A stretch of 64,000 bases of DNA from Limanda limanda (GCF_963576545.1 NC_083654.1:18743699-18807698); one strand, 5' to 3'. Counted from the first letter of the stretch, positions 12,778-27,306 are shown. Notes: generated from the letters alone by a model not told the origin. Numbers and translations are program-made.

Positions 12778-13025
12778 TTTTATTCGTATAGCCCATATTC
12801 ACAAATCACAATTCGTCTCATAGGGCTTTAACATGGTGTGACATCCTCTGTCCTTAACCCTCAGCAAGAGTAAGGAAAAACTACTAAAAACCCTTTTAAC
12901 AGTTAAAAATACATAGAAACCTCAGAGAGACACATGTGAGGATCTGTCTCCTAGGACGGACAGAAGTGCAATAGATGTCAAGTGTAGGAAAACATCATCA
13001 GGATTAAAGTTTTTAGCAGCATCGA
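12777..13025 (-). mobile_element. Retroelement 3' region next to ATCA array
   Basis: AATTTTATTCGTATAGCCC, CACAAATCACAATTCGTC, CATAGGGCTTTAAC and the later CCTAGGACGGACAGAAGTGC match my recall of a very common percomorph interspersed repeat whose 3' end terminates in a TGAT-type tail. The orientation is minus. No coding remnant is visible and the inner end is approximate. Confidence 0.65.
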
Positions 13026-15538
13026 TGAGGGTAAACATTTTTCTATATGTCATTTACTATATGTCACGCAGTCCTGCTGCAACTAGACAACTAGAGCTGT
13101 GTCCATACGTATCTTTCAGAGGTCAGAGGTCGGGTGAAACTAATAAGAGACAGTCTGGTCAATTGACAGTTGCATTGTTAACTACGCTCATTAGCTTTGT
13201 TATGTTGTGCAATAAATCCCGTGGTAGTAGAAGGATCCGCATGTCACTCAGGAATGGAAGGACACATTTGTTGGCTGTGTTTGGAGGAACCCACCAAATG
13301 GGACAAGTTGCCGTGAAGCAATCAGCAAAGGTCAAGATCCTCTGACCGGCAGAGAAGCACATAAAGTTTGTTCATATCATTATCGAGCTGTTCACTCCCT
13401 GAACTTTTACAAACTGTACGTTCTTCCCTCTGACTCCTCTTATAAAGATGTTATTTTGTGTCATATTTGGAGGTTGAGGCCCTGACCACGGTCCGTGACA
13501 GAAATATTGCTTTTTCAATACAAACTTAATGCTGAAACTATGCATGAGTTCACCACCATATTTCCAGGAATACTTTTCAAATGATCAACAGTAGCCTTGT
13601 TTTTATACATACCCTTTGTGCACGTGAATTTTTTTACGCATTAACAGAATGATAAATAAATGTCACATAAACCACAAGCACATTTTCCCCTCATTGCTTT
13701 TCCCTGTGTGATATTCCAAACTCCCTATTTACAGAACCGACGCTGCTCAGGTTTCTGCACCTTCACACGACGGAAGCAGTTCCAGAATTATGATTTTTTT
13801 ACCACCTCAGATTGATGCCGTGTTCAAATTTCCAAGCAACAGATGCTGAAGAGGAGACGGAACCTCGACGACAGATGAGAAATCCATCAGTGGAAGAATG
13901 TGCACGGGGCTCAGTGCCCGACTCAAGCAGCCATTTGTTTTTGCCATTGAGCTCATCTGGGCGCAGGAGCTTTAAATGATGTTTATATTTGTATTCCTCT
14001 GGCTCGTGGGGAGCAGCTCGGAGTTTTAATGCGGGTGAAAAATGTGCCTCGCTGTAAATCATTCCGTATTCCAAGTCGTGGTTGGAGCTGCTGGAGCTTC
14101 AGTCAGCGCTGTGCTGTGATCCAGGGAAATGGTGACTTTCTATTTAGTTGGAATGCGTGCGTGAAATACAGCGTTCACAAATTCCTATCATGACCCGTTT
14201 GTTCTTTTTAGCTCAACAACACTAAAACGTATCAATAACAATCGTGTGTTTTGATCAGAAAAACGCTATTTCTTGTAAATAGATGCACAAAAACAATGCA
14301 AACACACAACCGTTTGTGTCTGAGCCGCAGCCCATGAGGTTATTGCACCGTACAGGCGTGCACATTTCCATTTTCTGCAGCAAATATGGATTCCTCATCC
14401 ACCGCTTCCCGGGGCCAAACCAATTCCACCAGAGCCGGTCCCGGAGTGCTTGGCTGTAATGAAAACAGGCCGGGACACCGATCCCGCCGGCCGCTGCAGG
14501 GTATCAAGCTTCGATCATGACCTGATATAACCTGCAGGCGTCGGGCTCCCCGGAGGATTCCCACAGCCGCCCGTTTCTAAACCGAACTTCACCCACTTAC
14601 CGAGACCTAGTTTCATCTCGTTATACACACAAATACTGCGAGGAGGCCCGGGTGGGGTTTAAACGAGGGGGAAAAGTTTGTTTGTGAGAGAGAACGAGTC
14701 CTGAGGGCACGCTCACCAATCCTCTCGAGGGTCGTCAGATGTTTAGATCTAAAAGGCTAGGATCTCCATTTTCTGTGGGATTTTGGGCGAAATGATATCT
14801 TTCTAATAATAAAGTGTTTTTCTGGATAATGAGAGGAGAGCCTGCAGCCTCTACACAGCCATAACGAGTGCATTTTATTTATCAATATGCCTTTGGAGGA
14901 AAGAGATTCTGGAGAAATGGAAGTTGATATATTTACTCAACAGACAAATACACAACTACACCTTTCTCTTCAGAGGTAGGAGTCAGGGATGTTGGTTTCT
15001 AGAGGTGTGAGGAGAGAAGGTTTGAGGAGAGAAGGTGATCTCAGAAGAGAACCACAAACAAGAAGAGCCAGGAGTGTGTTGTCCCCTTGTTCAGGGCGGA
15101 GAAGCCAGATGATGTTATTTGGAGAAACCCAGCGGCCGAGGAGACGATGCAGACACTCACGTCATTCTGTAGGCAAGAATTAGCGACTTGACTTTGATTC
15201 GGGCGACCATGTCCGGCCAGTGACAGGAGATGAAACGTGGTTTGACACGAGCCCTGAAGAATCTGGACCGTCTGTAAAGGTTTCACTTCACCAGAGGGAG
15301 GAGAGATGATCACTCTTCACATGTTTGACTTCCAGCTGATCAGTAACAATCAATCATCAAATCGTTTTCCTCCAAATCTTAAGTATAACTATTGGTGTAA
15401 ATGTTCATTTTTACCTCTATTATCTATTTCCGTCTGCTTTTGTTTGATTTGTTTCTCTGTGAGTTCGTTATTTTTTACATTTTAGTTGATTTCTTAGAGA
15501 ATAATTCATGGATCTTGAATAAATAAAACATGCCCATA
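13026..15538. other. Intergenic; possible conserved non-coding block
   Basis: No gene recognised. The stretch at about 13,880-14,090 is repeat-free with balanced composition and contains GCCATTTGTTTTTGCCATTG and GGAGCTTTAAATGATG. It reads like slowly evolving non-coding DNA, but that impression needs an alignment to test. Confidence 0.35.
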
Positions 15539-15688
15539 ACTCTGTTACTGTATATATTGTGTTCTATTTTGTTCTATATTGTTGTATTTATATTGTTGTT
15601 TTATGTTCAGTGCACCAATGAAAAAATTCTTGTATGTGCAAACATACTCAGCAAATAAAATAATTCTGATTCTGATTCTGATTCTAAG
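15539..15688 (+). mobile_element. LINE-like retroelement 3' end, plus orientation
   Basis: Ends in GCAAATAAAATAATTCTGATTC followed by further TTCTGA units, preceded by TTCTTGTATGTGCAAACATAC. This is the plus-strand counterpart of the tails at 1655 and 7546: a polyadenylation-like AATAAA followed by a short tandem tail. Only the 3' piece remains, as is usual for 5'-truncated LINE copies. Confidence 0.7.
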
Positions 15689-17480
15689 CTCGTGAATTTG
15701 AATGTGGTTTTATGAGGGGACTGTTGGGCCTTTTCATTTTGACTGAAATCACTTAAGTCTGATATTTCTTGTGCGTTTTAAATGTGCAAAGAAACACACA
15801 CACACTATACTGGCGTTCACAGCACCTTCCAACATCCATCCCCCGAGGCCGCGTTTGTTTGGACAAACCCATGTTGTGTTTATTTTGCTGGCACTGCGGA
15901 ACAATGGCGAGTTTATCAGTAGAATTTCCTATTCACATATGATGCAGCTGTATGTGCGGCGAGCGGAGCCACAAATGGCGGCGTCCTGTTGTAATCACAG
16001 GTCCTGTGATGCGTCCCCTCACGTGTCCCCCCGTCCTCTCGCCTGCCCCCCCGCCTGCAGGAGTGTTGACTGTGTCTCACTGTCACAACCGAGGCTGGAT
16101 TCCTCCGTCGCTCGGGAAACGACATAATGAAATGACCTGATTTTGTTCAGAGGCCATGAATATGATTTAAGCTCGTCCACCGCAGGGCCTTCTTTTGTCT
16201 GAACCGTAATCCATGTGGTGTTTGTCTCAAACAAAACAACAGCGCTTAAAAAAAATAATAAAAAAATGTCCTTTTCATTTCACTGTCTCGCTTCTGGTTT
16301 GGTTTGTGTGTGGAACCTCCCTTCTCCTCTTTCTCTGGGTGTGTGTGTGAGCCGAGGGCAGCTCTGTTTCCAGCTGACAGCTCTGGTGAGGTATGGTACA
16401 GTAACACCACCACACCCTGCAGTTAGCTCGGGCCTGCACAACAAAAGAGCTCCGTTTAGGGATTACACTGTACAGGATGTAGTTGGCTCTAAACAACAGG
16501 GTTAGCCTTTCGCTCGCCTTGTTTGTTGAACACACTGCGTCTCCGGTGAAAACACACACGGGCAACTTGAGCTCTTTTATTACCCTGCGACACGTCAATG
16601 CCTGAACGTTTAAGTGGATCCCAAAGAAATGGGGGGAGGGAGGGAGGACGTGAGCTGAAGTTAGCGACTCATTTGCAGGTTTGGTGGATAAAAATGTGTT
16701 TTACATCCTCCCTGGTTATAGAGTTCGGATCGGACGAGTCTACGTGTCGTGGTTTTAATCCTGGATCTGGTCAAAATGTCCAATGTTGTCATAAATGGAA
16801 TAGAAATGTTGTTTTTACTCTTTTTATAATCTAACCACACTTCAGCTTTATTGTTTGTCGTACAGGGGGCGGCAACCAGCGATCAGATGCATTTCTGATA
16901 AGTCATAAAGTTTGGGGGGGGCCACATCTGATGCATAAGTAGGAATCAATTCTGAGGAAATGGCAAAACACAGTGAAAGTGAAACCAGGACCTGAGGACA
17001 GGATGCGTCACTTGGAAAGAAAACATTTACTCGAACAGTGTGGGTTTAACAACATTTCTAAAATGTGTGTTTGCTCAGCTGAAGTGTAATTGTAAGACTT
17101 TTTTGAATTACACCATTGTCTAGACAGAATTTGTCCAATTTTCTATTGTAAGGAATGAAATAAAAGTGGGGGGATCACAAATTAGAAAATCACTTAAAAC
17201 TCTCATTTAATCGAACCTCTGACTTTCCCTTTAACCCGAAGCTGAGTTGATGAGACGACAGAACACGTCTCTGTTTCCTTTGTGTGTATTTCGGTCCGTC
17301 AGGGAATCCGCGAGCTGCCAGATGAGGTTTCTCTTGTGCTCGAGTCGTTTCTTTCTTTGGAAGCGAACACGCCTCCTACAGATGACATGCATTGAGACAC
17401 ATGGGAAAACTTCTGCTCTTTTCAATCCACTGTCAGCCAGAGAGCCCACAAACACAACGTTTTCTCATACACTCAGTAAT
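15689..17480. other. Intergenic; possible conserved non-coding block
   Basis: No gene recognised. About 15,840-15,975 is non-repetitive and contains GTTTGTTTGGACAAACCC and CATATGATGCAGCTGTATG, with an E-box-like CAGCTG. It is a weak candidate for a conserved regulatory element. The remainder is unremarkable. Confidence 0.35.
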
Positions 17481-17506
17481 TGTGTGTGTGTGTGTGTGTG
17501 TGTGTT
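17481..17506. repeat. (TG)n microsatellite
   Basis: Thirteen TG units, then TGGTC. Spurious Val-Cys frames overlap it. Confidence 0.9.
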
Positions 17507-20500
17507 GGTCTAAAACCTCACATGGCTGTTTGTGTTTCTATTTAAAAAGCTACTCATTTTCTCCTCTGTGGGAGACTAAAGAAAGCAGGATGTTTGAGGT
17601 TAACTCGAACTGTAGGAGACGTGTTTTCTGTCGTTACATGAAGTTTTGTTAAATGTTGTCATCGGACGTCAGCAGGAGTTTGGTTTGATCCACACAGGTG
17701 TGTGTGTTTTATGGATTTGAACAAATTAAAACAAGCATGAGGCACTGGATTAAAATCTCATGATGGGAATTTTTGCTGGAACTATTTGAAGTTTTTGGGG
17801 GATTTTATTTCTTTGGTAGGACTGAGTAGGATATTGAAAAGTGAACCAATGGCTCATTAGTTTGACATTATCTGCTGTTGATGAATGTCTTTCTCTCTGG
17901 CTTTGCTTTCCAGCAGCTGTTAAAGTTTGTGTCGTTTTAACTTTTAAAGTTCCTCACGGATTCATTCAGACATGCCTCGACTCTCACAAAAATATTTGGC
18001 ATCCAACACGCAAGACTAGACAGAACAGGAAGTTAAATCCAACACCAGCCTGTCACTCGATCGCAGGCTGAGAAGTGGACGGCAGAGTCAGACTCATTTC
18101 AGGATTATTCCTTTTTGCGCATTTGGTGTTATTTAAAAACCTGCCGTTTCAGAACCAGCTTCCTTTAGCTCCATTTCCCAGGTTGTTGTGATAGATAAGC
18201 ACAGGAAAAGTTATAGAAAATGTCTGTAGATAAGCGTACAGTGTCAGAATCGCATTAAATTCTATGCTGCACTCCCTTGAGTCCTAAATAACAGATTTGA
18301 CAAGTAGATCCAGTCGATGTAGAACTGCTTTTCATTGTGTTTCTCCTCCACCAGGCTCCGTTGGCCCTTTGTGTGACGTCACCTTTATTTCCCAAACATC
18401 AGACGTCTGCTCAGCCCATCTCACCGAATCCCAACCCGAGACGAGCTTCACACGGAGCAGAGAAGTGGGTCACGGCTGCTGTTTCCCCCGGCAGGCGAGG
18501 CCAGACGTTACCCCCCCCCCCGAAGGCACAGCAACCTAAAGCCTTTTCCTCTGTTGCTGCATTCAGGTTAGAGCTCTGAGGGTGATGTGATGTCTTTGAA
18601 ACCTATTCTCTACCTTGTCACAGAAAAGGGAGGGAAAGAAATCAATGAAGAATTGGTCGGAGGTTTCGCAGGAGACAGCAGAGCGGGTGCTTCCCCCCCC
18701 CGCTGCCTCCACATCTGTCTCTGAAGAGCAGGAGAACAGACACTGCTTTGTTTCACCCAAGCTGTCTGGAGCTCTCTGCATCAGACGCACAATTCCTATG
18801 CTTCTTCCTCACATATTGATTGTTTACCTGTGTCTGGCTGGTATTTTTTATCTGCTGGCAACAGTTTTTTGCAGGCTTTTTCGTATATTAACATGATTCT
18901 GATCTAATTGTCATTTATTTTCCCGGTGTCAGACCAGGCTTGAAATGAAGAGAGACACACAAAACGTTCAGCTCATCCGATATTCTGGCAGCGCTTCCTG
19001 TTTGCTTTGTGCGCCGCGGCTGATTGACAGCAAACACAGTGAAACATAATGAAGCGCAGTGATATGACAAAGCAACGTGGGCACAATGAAACCAGAAGAT
19101 AATGAAGAAACCAAACGAAGCTCCGTGTTAATTGTGACGGATTCACTCGGAGTCTCCGGCTTTCAGGAAGTTCCTTTTGTACAAAAATAAGTGGTTTGGC
19201 AGAAACTATTGTTTTCGGTATCGATTGATCTGAATGATAATCAGTTCTTTAACGTCCACGTCCCATGAACCTAAAGCTGTCCTCTGTCCAGAGATAATTA
19301 GTTTATTTGTGATAAAGAAATCTGTTTATTATCTTATTAGACAAAGAAAAAAAGAAACAACCAGAAAGGCTTTCGCTCTTTTGTTTGACATATGACTGGA
19401 ATTATTAAGCTATTGTCTAATCTACTTGCAAATTGATGCATTCTTTGGATATATGGGAAAAAAAGTATTAGTTCAGCAGGAAGTCGTGACTGATTACTTT
19501 CTTGTGACTCGAGCTGATACCATCAGCATGTCGCACACATGTCCTGAACGATGGCGTGAAGGAAACATGCAAACACAATTTGTCTTTGGAACAACAAGCA
19601 GAACAAACCGGTCCCGGCCCGTCTTACTTTCCTCAGGTCGCCACTCTGGGGTCACGGATTGTGATTGATGAACTTGCAGAATGTGACGTCCAGCGAGGGT
19701 CAAATCTAAACTCCTGTGGGAACTGGTGGGTTTCTCTATTTAAACTGAAGGTCTTGACCTTATAATGTTAGGATTTGGCTCTTAAATGGGACTGAACAGA
19801 TTTCTTTTATTGCAATCCAATCCTAACTTTGCCATGGACTTTTGTGTGAAGCACTTTGTTATTATTATTATTAAATCAAGTCCGGTTCCTGCTTGTTATA
19901 GACGCAGTATCAGCACTTTTTACTTCCTGACTCCACGTACGTGTGAACCGAGAAGTATCGGACCAACGTTTATTCTGGGAAATCTCTTCAGTTTCAGGTC
20001 AGTGGTTCAGGGCACTGACCTTTCCGTCCTGGTGACCCGTCTTTGTCCCAGACAACATGAGAACGACCCCCGGGGGAACGCTGAGGTCAACACACACGTT
20101 TCCACCGCCAACTAACTGACTGATAAGGCCTCAGACTAAATCTGACGGCACATACAGCTGATTTAAAGTTGAACTATAGTTCATCCAATCTGGATAAAGT
20201 GTCTGATGATGCAACATGGCGTTCCACCCGTGCCCTTGTTGTGGATTAGAGATAAATTCACTGTACAGAAAGATGAGCTGAGTCTATTTCTGTCTCACCT
20301 GAGGCGCCTCTCAACCCTGGGAGCTTTGTTTAGGAAACAGCCAGAGCTTGTTTCAGTGTAAACTGAAGACAGACACTTTCTTTTTCCAGACCATCAACTG
20401 ATCTTGACCTTTAGATCAGATTCAGCCTAAGGACAAAATGTTTGTTATGTTCTTGTTTGAGAACAGCAAATACATTTCTGTCCACACAACATTTTGGCTC

Positions 20501-20980
20501 CCTATCAGTTTCAATCCTCGTCTATACTAACACGCCTGAAGACACATGTCATGTGACCACTCACCTGGAAAAGGCGTGAAATTACCGGTTACAAATGTCC
20601 ATCAGCAATAGTGAAAAATGAAGGGAGCAGGGATTTCTTTCTTTGGCGAGGCTAATGCCGGTTGTTTGGTCCTGGAAGGGGTTCATGTGATAGGAGCCTG
20701 ACCAATCAGCGAAGGCGACATCATCAAGAACCAGTTAGCGATTGTTGTCTGCTTCATCGTTTCCAAAGAACTCTGTTTCTGCTCGTCCAGACTAAAATGA
20801 AGCCCCGGAGTTTACAAACTAAAGCCTACAGCAACTTCTCTGTTTCAGCATCTCTCAAACTCCGCAGTAACCTAAACACCAGGCATCTCTGTGGCAGAGC
20901 TGTGTGTTTTTCAAATTAAAAAGTTTGTATGGATGTTGCCTGACACTTACTTTCGATACATTTCTTGAAATCCCTGGTTT
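17507..20980. other. Intergenic, no recognised gene
   Basis: Mixed DNA with a C10 run near 18510. Many short open frames on both strands lack family features. About 18,985-19,105 is A-rich with repeated ATAATGAAG-like words. No clear transposon ends were seen. Confidence 0.45.
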
Positions 20981-21413
<433 letters not shown>

Positions 21414-21570
21414 TACTTTATTCATCCCCGAAGGGAAATTAAGTCATCATAGCAGCCGGTACATTTGAATACAATAAAATACAATACAATAGAATAAAAT
21501 AAAAAATATTGAGGTACAAAGAATAAAAACAGAAACACAAGATAAATAGGTAGATAAGGTGCAGTGGCAA
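21414..21570 (-). mobile_element. Retroelement 3' region next to second TAGA array
   Basis: TACTTTATTCATCCCCGAAG and GGGAAATTAAG directly abut the array and match the block after the first array at 4606. An A-rich stretch (AATACAATAAAATACAATAC and similar) follows. On the minus strand this is a retroelement 3' end with a (TCTA)n tail. Confidence 0.65.
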
Positions 21571-24555
21571 GATGATGGTAATAGTAATTTTAATATGCAT
21601 CATTGCTCTCTCAGTTTTTTATCACTTTCTTGGCTGCAGAAAATACAACAATCTGCTTCTTTCTTTACCCTGACCCCTGCATGACCATAGTATGTAAAGG
21701 GGCCATGTGATCTGTGTTCCCAGGCATGTAAGAGGTGAAGCTAAATGCTTTTGTGGAAAGAGACCTGAGTGATATGTGTGGACGTAGACCTTAATATAAC
21801 CTGTTACTCAACAAGCTATTTCAAATGAACACTAATCCGTACATTTGTTGGTTTTTCACAAGCTTCACCGCTAACAACATGTCTGTACCTGTTCTCAGTT
21901 TAAGGAATGTGCTGCATTTAGTGTTTTTTTTTACTGCATAACAAAACCAAAGAATGAGCCCGTTGGTTTTGTTTCCAGCTCCTTTTGTCCCACAAGAGGA
22001 GCCCATAGAAAGCTTCTGCAGTAAGATGCATTAACAAGCTGGTTTCCCATGTTCTCCTCTGCCACCCCCCCCCCAGCAGCCCGTTAGCAGGGACAAGCTG
22101 CACAGACGGAGGGAAACCAGGAATCCTCGGGTTTGTCCAGGTTGGGTTCATGCTGGAACCCCCTGTTTGCAGCTTGTGTGGCTCGATGGTGATCCATGTG
22201 GAGCGGTGACTGGCAGTGGGAGTGTGTGGTGTGATTGTTGTTGTAGGAGGAAGAAACTTCGGTGCGGTGCCCCATTCATCAACTGAAGCCTCTTTGATTT
22301 GTAGGTATAACGTCCAACTGATTTATCCATGTTTACTTGGCTAATGCTTTATTTTCAATTCCTCCTCAAGTTTTACTTATTGTGAAAATCCACATTCTTT
22401 CTTGTATTAGTCATTCAGAGGTTAAGAAGGACGTTCTAACGGCTTCACATTAGAGTTCTGCTATAGTTTAAGTCTGTATTTGTTTATGTTTATTAGCAGC
22501 ATTACTATAAAATGCAGACTTTTCAAACCCAATCCAAGGACTGAACTCCTTAAGTTCTTACAGTTCAGGGGAAGATGAATGTTTGCACCAAAGTAAGGAC
22601 GATCCATCCTATACATTTCACTCAAAACTATAAAAGTCAACCACATCTGGATTTTGTGAATATACAATACTAGCCAATCCATCTATAAGATGTAGATATA
22701 TTTTACTGGATACGATGTTGAAGCGCTGGTTGGGGTGTATGAAAAAGGCAGAGGATGATCAAAGTCAGCAGGATCCTTCTCTGTGGATCATGAGCATCTT
22801 AATATCTCAGTTTTACGGCAACATAAAATCTGCTGAGCTATTTCCGTCTGGCAGCGATGAAGCAGATCCACATTGCTGGCAAGGGGTCAAAAAATGTGTA
22901 GTGTCTTTGGTTTGTGTTACCGTAGTGGTTTAACCAACACACTGACTCCACAAGAAGGTCAATGTTTGCTTGTGAGAAACTCTCAGATCTGAGACAGTAA
23001 CTCATTCAGCAGCACAGACGCTCACCGGATCACAGTGTTAACACGGCGATGTTAGAAAAAGACTTTCCCAGAAATCCACTTCTCTTAACACCGTCCTGTT
23101 TCTGGCTCTTCGGAGGCAAACACCTGCTAATGTAAGTACATGCACACAGTCCAAAAATCCATTTACCCTGTGAGTCTGCATCTCCACCGGAAAATAAAAC
23201 ATCCCCATTGTGCTGAGCCATAGGATTCCGACTTTATACCCAGAACCAGACTTCTGGTGCAGGGCCAGATGGGCTCATTAGATCCCTCCTGACTGAACAA
23301 ATAGGAGAACAGAGGTCGTAAATCCACTACATGCAATGTCAGCGTTGATGTAGTGGGAAATAAAAAGGTGAAAGGTAAAAATCTAACTTTTTTTTTTTTC
23401 CAGGGCTTTTAACTGCATCTCCGTCTTCCCTGGAAAATGGAGTTTGATCCGTCAATACGTGTGTTTATCCTGAGTGTTTGATTTAAATACAAAAAAGTCA
23501 TTTCCAGTGGAGTTTCCAGTGGGAGAGTTCTCTAACCATCTTACCTTCTGTCTTCTGCAGCTCTCTAATAACCACAACTGATGGACCGGGTCCAGAAATG
23601 TTTAATATCCGCTCATACAGCAGATGTTTTTCCGTGTCAAGTATCAGAAATACGTATTGATACTGGTTTCAATGATGCAGTATCATCCATGAGTTAGACT
23701 TAACATCAAGAGCCTTAAAAGCCTTAAAAGCCTTAAAAGCCTCAAAACCAGGGCTGATTATTATTCCAGAATTTAGAACTGTGGAGGGAAATACATCATC
23801 TTCTGTTGGATCTCTGACTTAATAAGTGGGATTACTGCTCACGCTGCCCCAGGAGGGAGGTGTTGTGAGACGAGGACGGGGTCGGTTCGGGTCGTGGATT
23901 AAAGTGCCGGAGCTGCTGAGGCTGCACCTGTACTCATACACAGCCTCGGCGGTGCAGAGCGGACAGGCCCAAACTTGGCCCGGCGCTCTCAGGTGAAGCC
24001 GGTGTGAGACGTGGGAGCTGAAAGACGATCTCCCTGAGTGCTGCCATCCTTTCAGCCTGCATCGAGGAGAGAGGAGTGTCTGGTTTCCAGAGTTTCAGGC
24101 GGGACAGAACGTACAGAGGCCTCTCAGCTCCGAGCGTCTGTGGGAAAACAGGGAACAAAATGCAAACGCCCCCCCCCCCCAGCGGAGAGCGTAACCCGAG
24201 AGTTAACCACTTACAGCGCCGGCGAGCTCAGGTATTCCCCCGCCTTGTTAACGGGAATCCTCGGGGACAGTGGCTGAATGAGAGAGAATGACATGTGCCA
24301 CTGTGCAGCTCAATGAGATGTTGACTCACGAGTCCAGAGGAGAGAAAAGGACGCGGCTCAGGTGCTGAGCTGCAAACCCGCTGCCTTTTATGACTCATTT
24401 ACACACAACAACATGCAGAGGGACGTTAATTATGAAGCATGAGGAGCGTTATGAGCATTAATCATCACCATCATGGATGGATTACTGAACGGGCCAATCG
24501 AGTACAGGCTCCTGCGGTCTGAGTGGTCACATGGCTTAAAGCCTTCACCTGCTAA
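21571..24555. other. Intergenic, no recognised gene
   Basis: Contains a short 10-bp tandem (AGCCTTAAAA, about four units, 23711-23748), C runs near 22064 and 24170, and an AT-rich TAAT-containing patch at about 24,425-24,470 (ACGTTAATTATGAAGC, GAGCATTAATCATC). No gene or RNA gene recognised. Confidence 0.45.
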
Positions 24556-24700
24556 AGGTCCTGGAAAGAGACACAAAAAGAACGACAAAGGGATGATGAA
24601 CAGCCACAAAGAGACACAAAAAGGCCACAAAGAGACACAAAGTGAATACAGAGAACTCAAAGAGACACAAAATGGAAACAAGCAGACGCAAAACAAAGCA
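24556..24700. repeat. ACAAAGAGACACAAA minisatellite
   Basis: Units such as GCCACAAAGAGACACAAA recur about six times with drift, in the same orientation as the array at the start of the window. Overlapping frames encode Lys/Glu/Thr/Gln repeats and are artefacts. Confidence 0.8.
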
Positions 24701-26004
24701 AAATGACTGATTTCTCAGAGTCTTGATGAAAGATCTTAAACATATTTAGAGGGTTGGTATCGATAAGTGTGTAAAGTTGTTTGCAGATCAAAATAAAAAT
24801 CTGTGTGGGTTTAAATATGGATTCATAGGTTTGGAGGCGTCTTTAAGCTGCTGTGTGGTGACATATAGGCCTAGAAAAATTCAACTATCACCAATGTGTA
24901 GCTATGAAACGTAAAGTGGCCTTTGCTATAAGGCTTATTTTAAGTTAAGGTTCCTGGAGGTTTGTGTTCTACTGAGTCACATTATAACTGCTCTGCTGCC
25001 TGGAAGCTTTCTGCTGTTTTCTGCTGTTTCGTTGTCACCTCTTATTAAATCTGGATAAATTTAGTCTTAAAAGAAAAGTTAACAACAAACTACATAATAG
25101 AGTTTTTCTATTTCGAGTGGTACAGCAGATCAAGCAGCTAAATCTGAACAAGAGATATTTTGGGCAGCGGAGGAAAATGCTTCACCAATATGAGCAGATA
25201 TGGTTTATTTTTAGTCTTTTAATCTTTCGCTAATGAAATCGGAGACTTTAGATTTACACAGGCACCGACCCCTCTGTGAAACTCACACCTCACTGCAGAG
25301 CGCTTCCCCCTGAGCCCCCCCCCCCGGCCCCTCCGAACCCTGACCTCTGCACTCAACACGTTTCTCACACTGATCTCGTTTTACGGACGATCCCTCGGGT
25401 GAGAGGGGGGGGGGGGGGGTGATTCCTCCAGAGACAGACAGACATGTCCTCAGAGCTGCCTGTGCTGCACAGGGAGTGTTTTCTAAAGCCAGTGTCTCCT
25501 GTTGGGGGAAAAAAAACAAAGTAAACAAACACATTTGTCCAGTCTGGGCCTCAGGGTTCAGTCTGTACCTGTGGACATGCATCAGTGTGAAGACAGACAA
25601 ACCTGTCTCCGACGTCCCTCAGCTGTCAGATCTGACACAGACGAGTTGATGGAGAAGGTTTTTGTTTCTCCAGCTCTTTGATAAACACTGTAAGGAACCT
25701 GATTTCAAAACCATATCATCATTAATACACTTGCTGACTGTTTTCCACTTTACAAAAGGCTGGTGTGAAAAACAGGTTTGTTGCCTATACACAGAATTAG
25801 CTCCAAAAGACAAGAAGGGAGGACTGCTTGAGAAATTGGACTTAATGCTTTTTAAATCCTCTGTAACTGCTCAAATCAGCAGTGGAGCAACGCGTTAAGC
25901 TGTGGATACACACAAACACGCGTGATGAAAAACACTGATATGCTTTCTGTTTTTCACGATTTAAACGAAACTCGCTGATGCCTGTGCTAAAGTATGGAGC
26001 TCAA
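24701..26004. other. Intergenic, no recognised gene
   Basis: Mixed DNA with C10-11 near 25316-25325 and G15 at 25405-25419. No convincing coding or RNA structure. Confidence 0.4.
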
Positions 26005-26145
26005 GACACGAGTTGATTAGCCTAGCTTAGCATAAAGACTGGAAACAGTAGAAACAGGAAGTCTGGTCCGCTCCAGGGTTTAAATAAATTCAGTACACAA
26101 ACAGAAAAGTGTGGTTTTAGGGGCAGGTCTATGCTGCTGTTTTAT
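26005..26145 (+). mobile_element. Fragment of interspersed fish repeat (TAGCTTAGCATAAAGACTGG type)
   Basis: TTAGCCTAGCTTAGCATAAA followed by GACTGGAAACAG, then GTACACAAACAGAAAAGTG and GTGGTTTTAG, match in order a repeat I recall as widespread in teleosts. Only a decayed internal piece is present and its ends are not visible. Confidence 0.5.
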
Positions 26146-27306
26146 AGTATAACATCAAGTGCCTTGATAACCTATATGTATATAATATATATCAGACTCT
26201 TCCTGTGATCTCAAATGTTTTATAGCATTGATTACAGAGCTCTGACAAATCATTTCTACTCGGTGCAGGTGATGAAATGAAATGACAGTGTTATCCTGGG
26301 ATAAAAATAGGAGGAATAACTGTTTCAGCCCATCAGGTCGCTGCTGTCTCAGCTCTCTGATATGGTTCTTTGGTCGTTGATGTTTTCCTGCAGCGGCCGT
26401 GCAGACGTGCACTACCTCATCTCCTCAGACTGTCACCCACTCGACGAGACAGGACACATGTGCAGTTTATCATTGGACAAGAGGCCGGCCAGTCACAGAG
26501 AGATTTACTAGGTCTGGGTTTGAGTCATCGGGGATCTGTCAGGGGCCAGGATGTGCATGGAAACAGATTTAGAAAAGAGGCTGAGAGCTCTGTGGGGTAA
26601 CTGATGGAAATATTCAGTGTTGGACGAGGGTCAGCGGATGTCAGAAAGAAGGAAATGATTATTGAGTGGCTCGTGATGTCTCTATTTTTCCATCTCCGTT
26701 GTGAATCATTCAAGAGCGAAACCCACCTCACCGGGATCGTACCAACTCTTCATAAATCCATCCAGTATCTTTAGTATCTTGCGTGGACCAGGCTACTATG
26801 TTTCTTGATTTATTATACGATCTATAAAATGTCAGGACATAAATAAAGGTAGAACGTCCAAGGTGACGTCTTCCAATGGCATGTTTTGAACGACTAGAAG
26901 TCCAAAATACAATTCATATTCAATACTCAATTTAATACCATGGAAAACTTGGGGTATTTATTTTTTATGTACATTTGAATAACGCCCTGATTATTAAAAA
27001 AATTATTGAATAATTGTTTGCTCATAAAAAAATGTTGCTACTTCTTGCATTTGTAAATAAAACAGGCTTGTTATATAGTTCTCAGTGAGAAGAAATTATG
27101 CTAACCTACGCTAATGTTAGCCTAAATTGGCCATTTCATTGCATATTTCCATATTGTATTATTTCAATGTCATATTTAAGCTATGTATGATATAATAATT
27201 TGAATCAACTGTCACATTAGTGATGTCAGATACCACCTTTCTTTACAATTCACACTAACGTTGGCTTCGTTGGCTAATATGTTAGCTAACGTACTTAACT
27301 GTCACA
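26146..27306. other. Intergenic, no recognised gene
   Basis: Becomes strongly AT-rich after 26,800. The 26370-26600 plus frame begins next to a CTGCAG but has no conserved domain. No element boundaries were seen before the hAT element at 27315. Confidence 0.4.
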
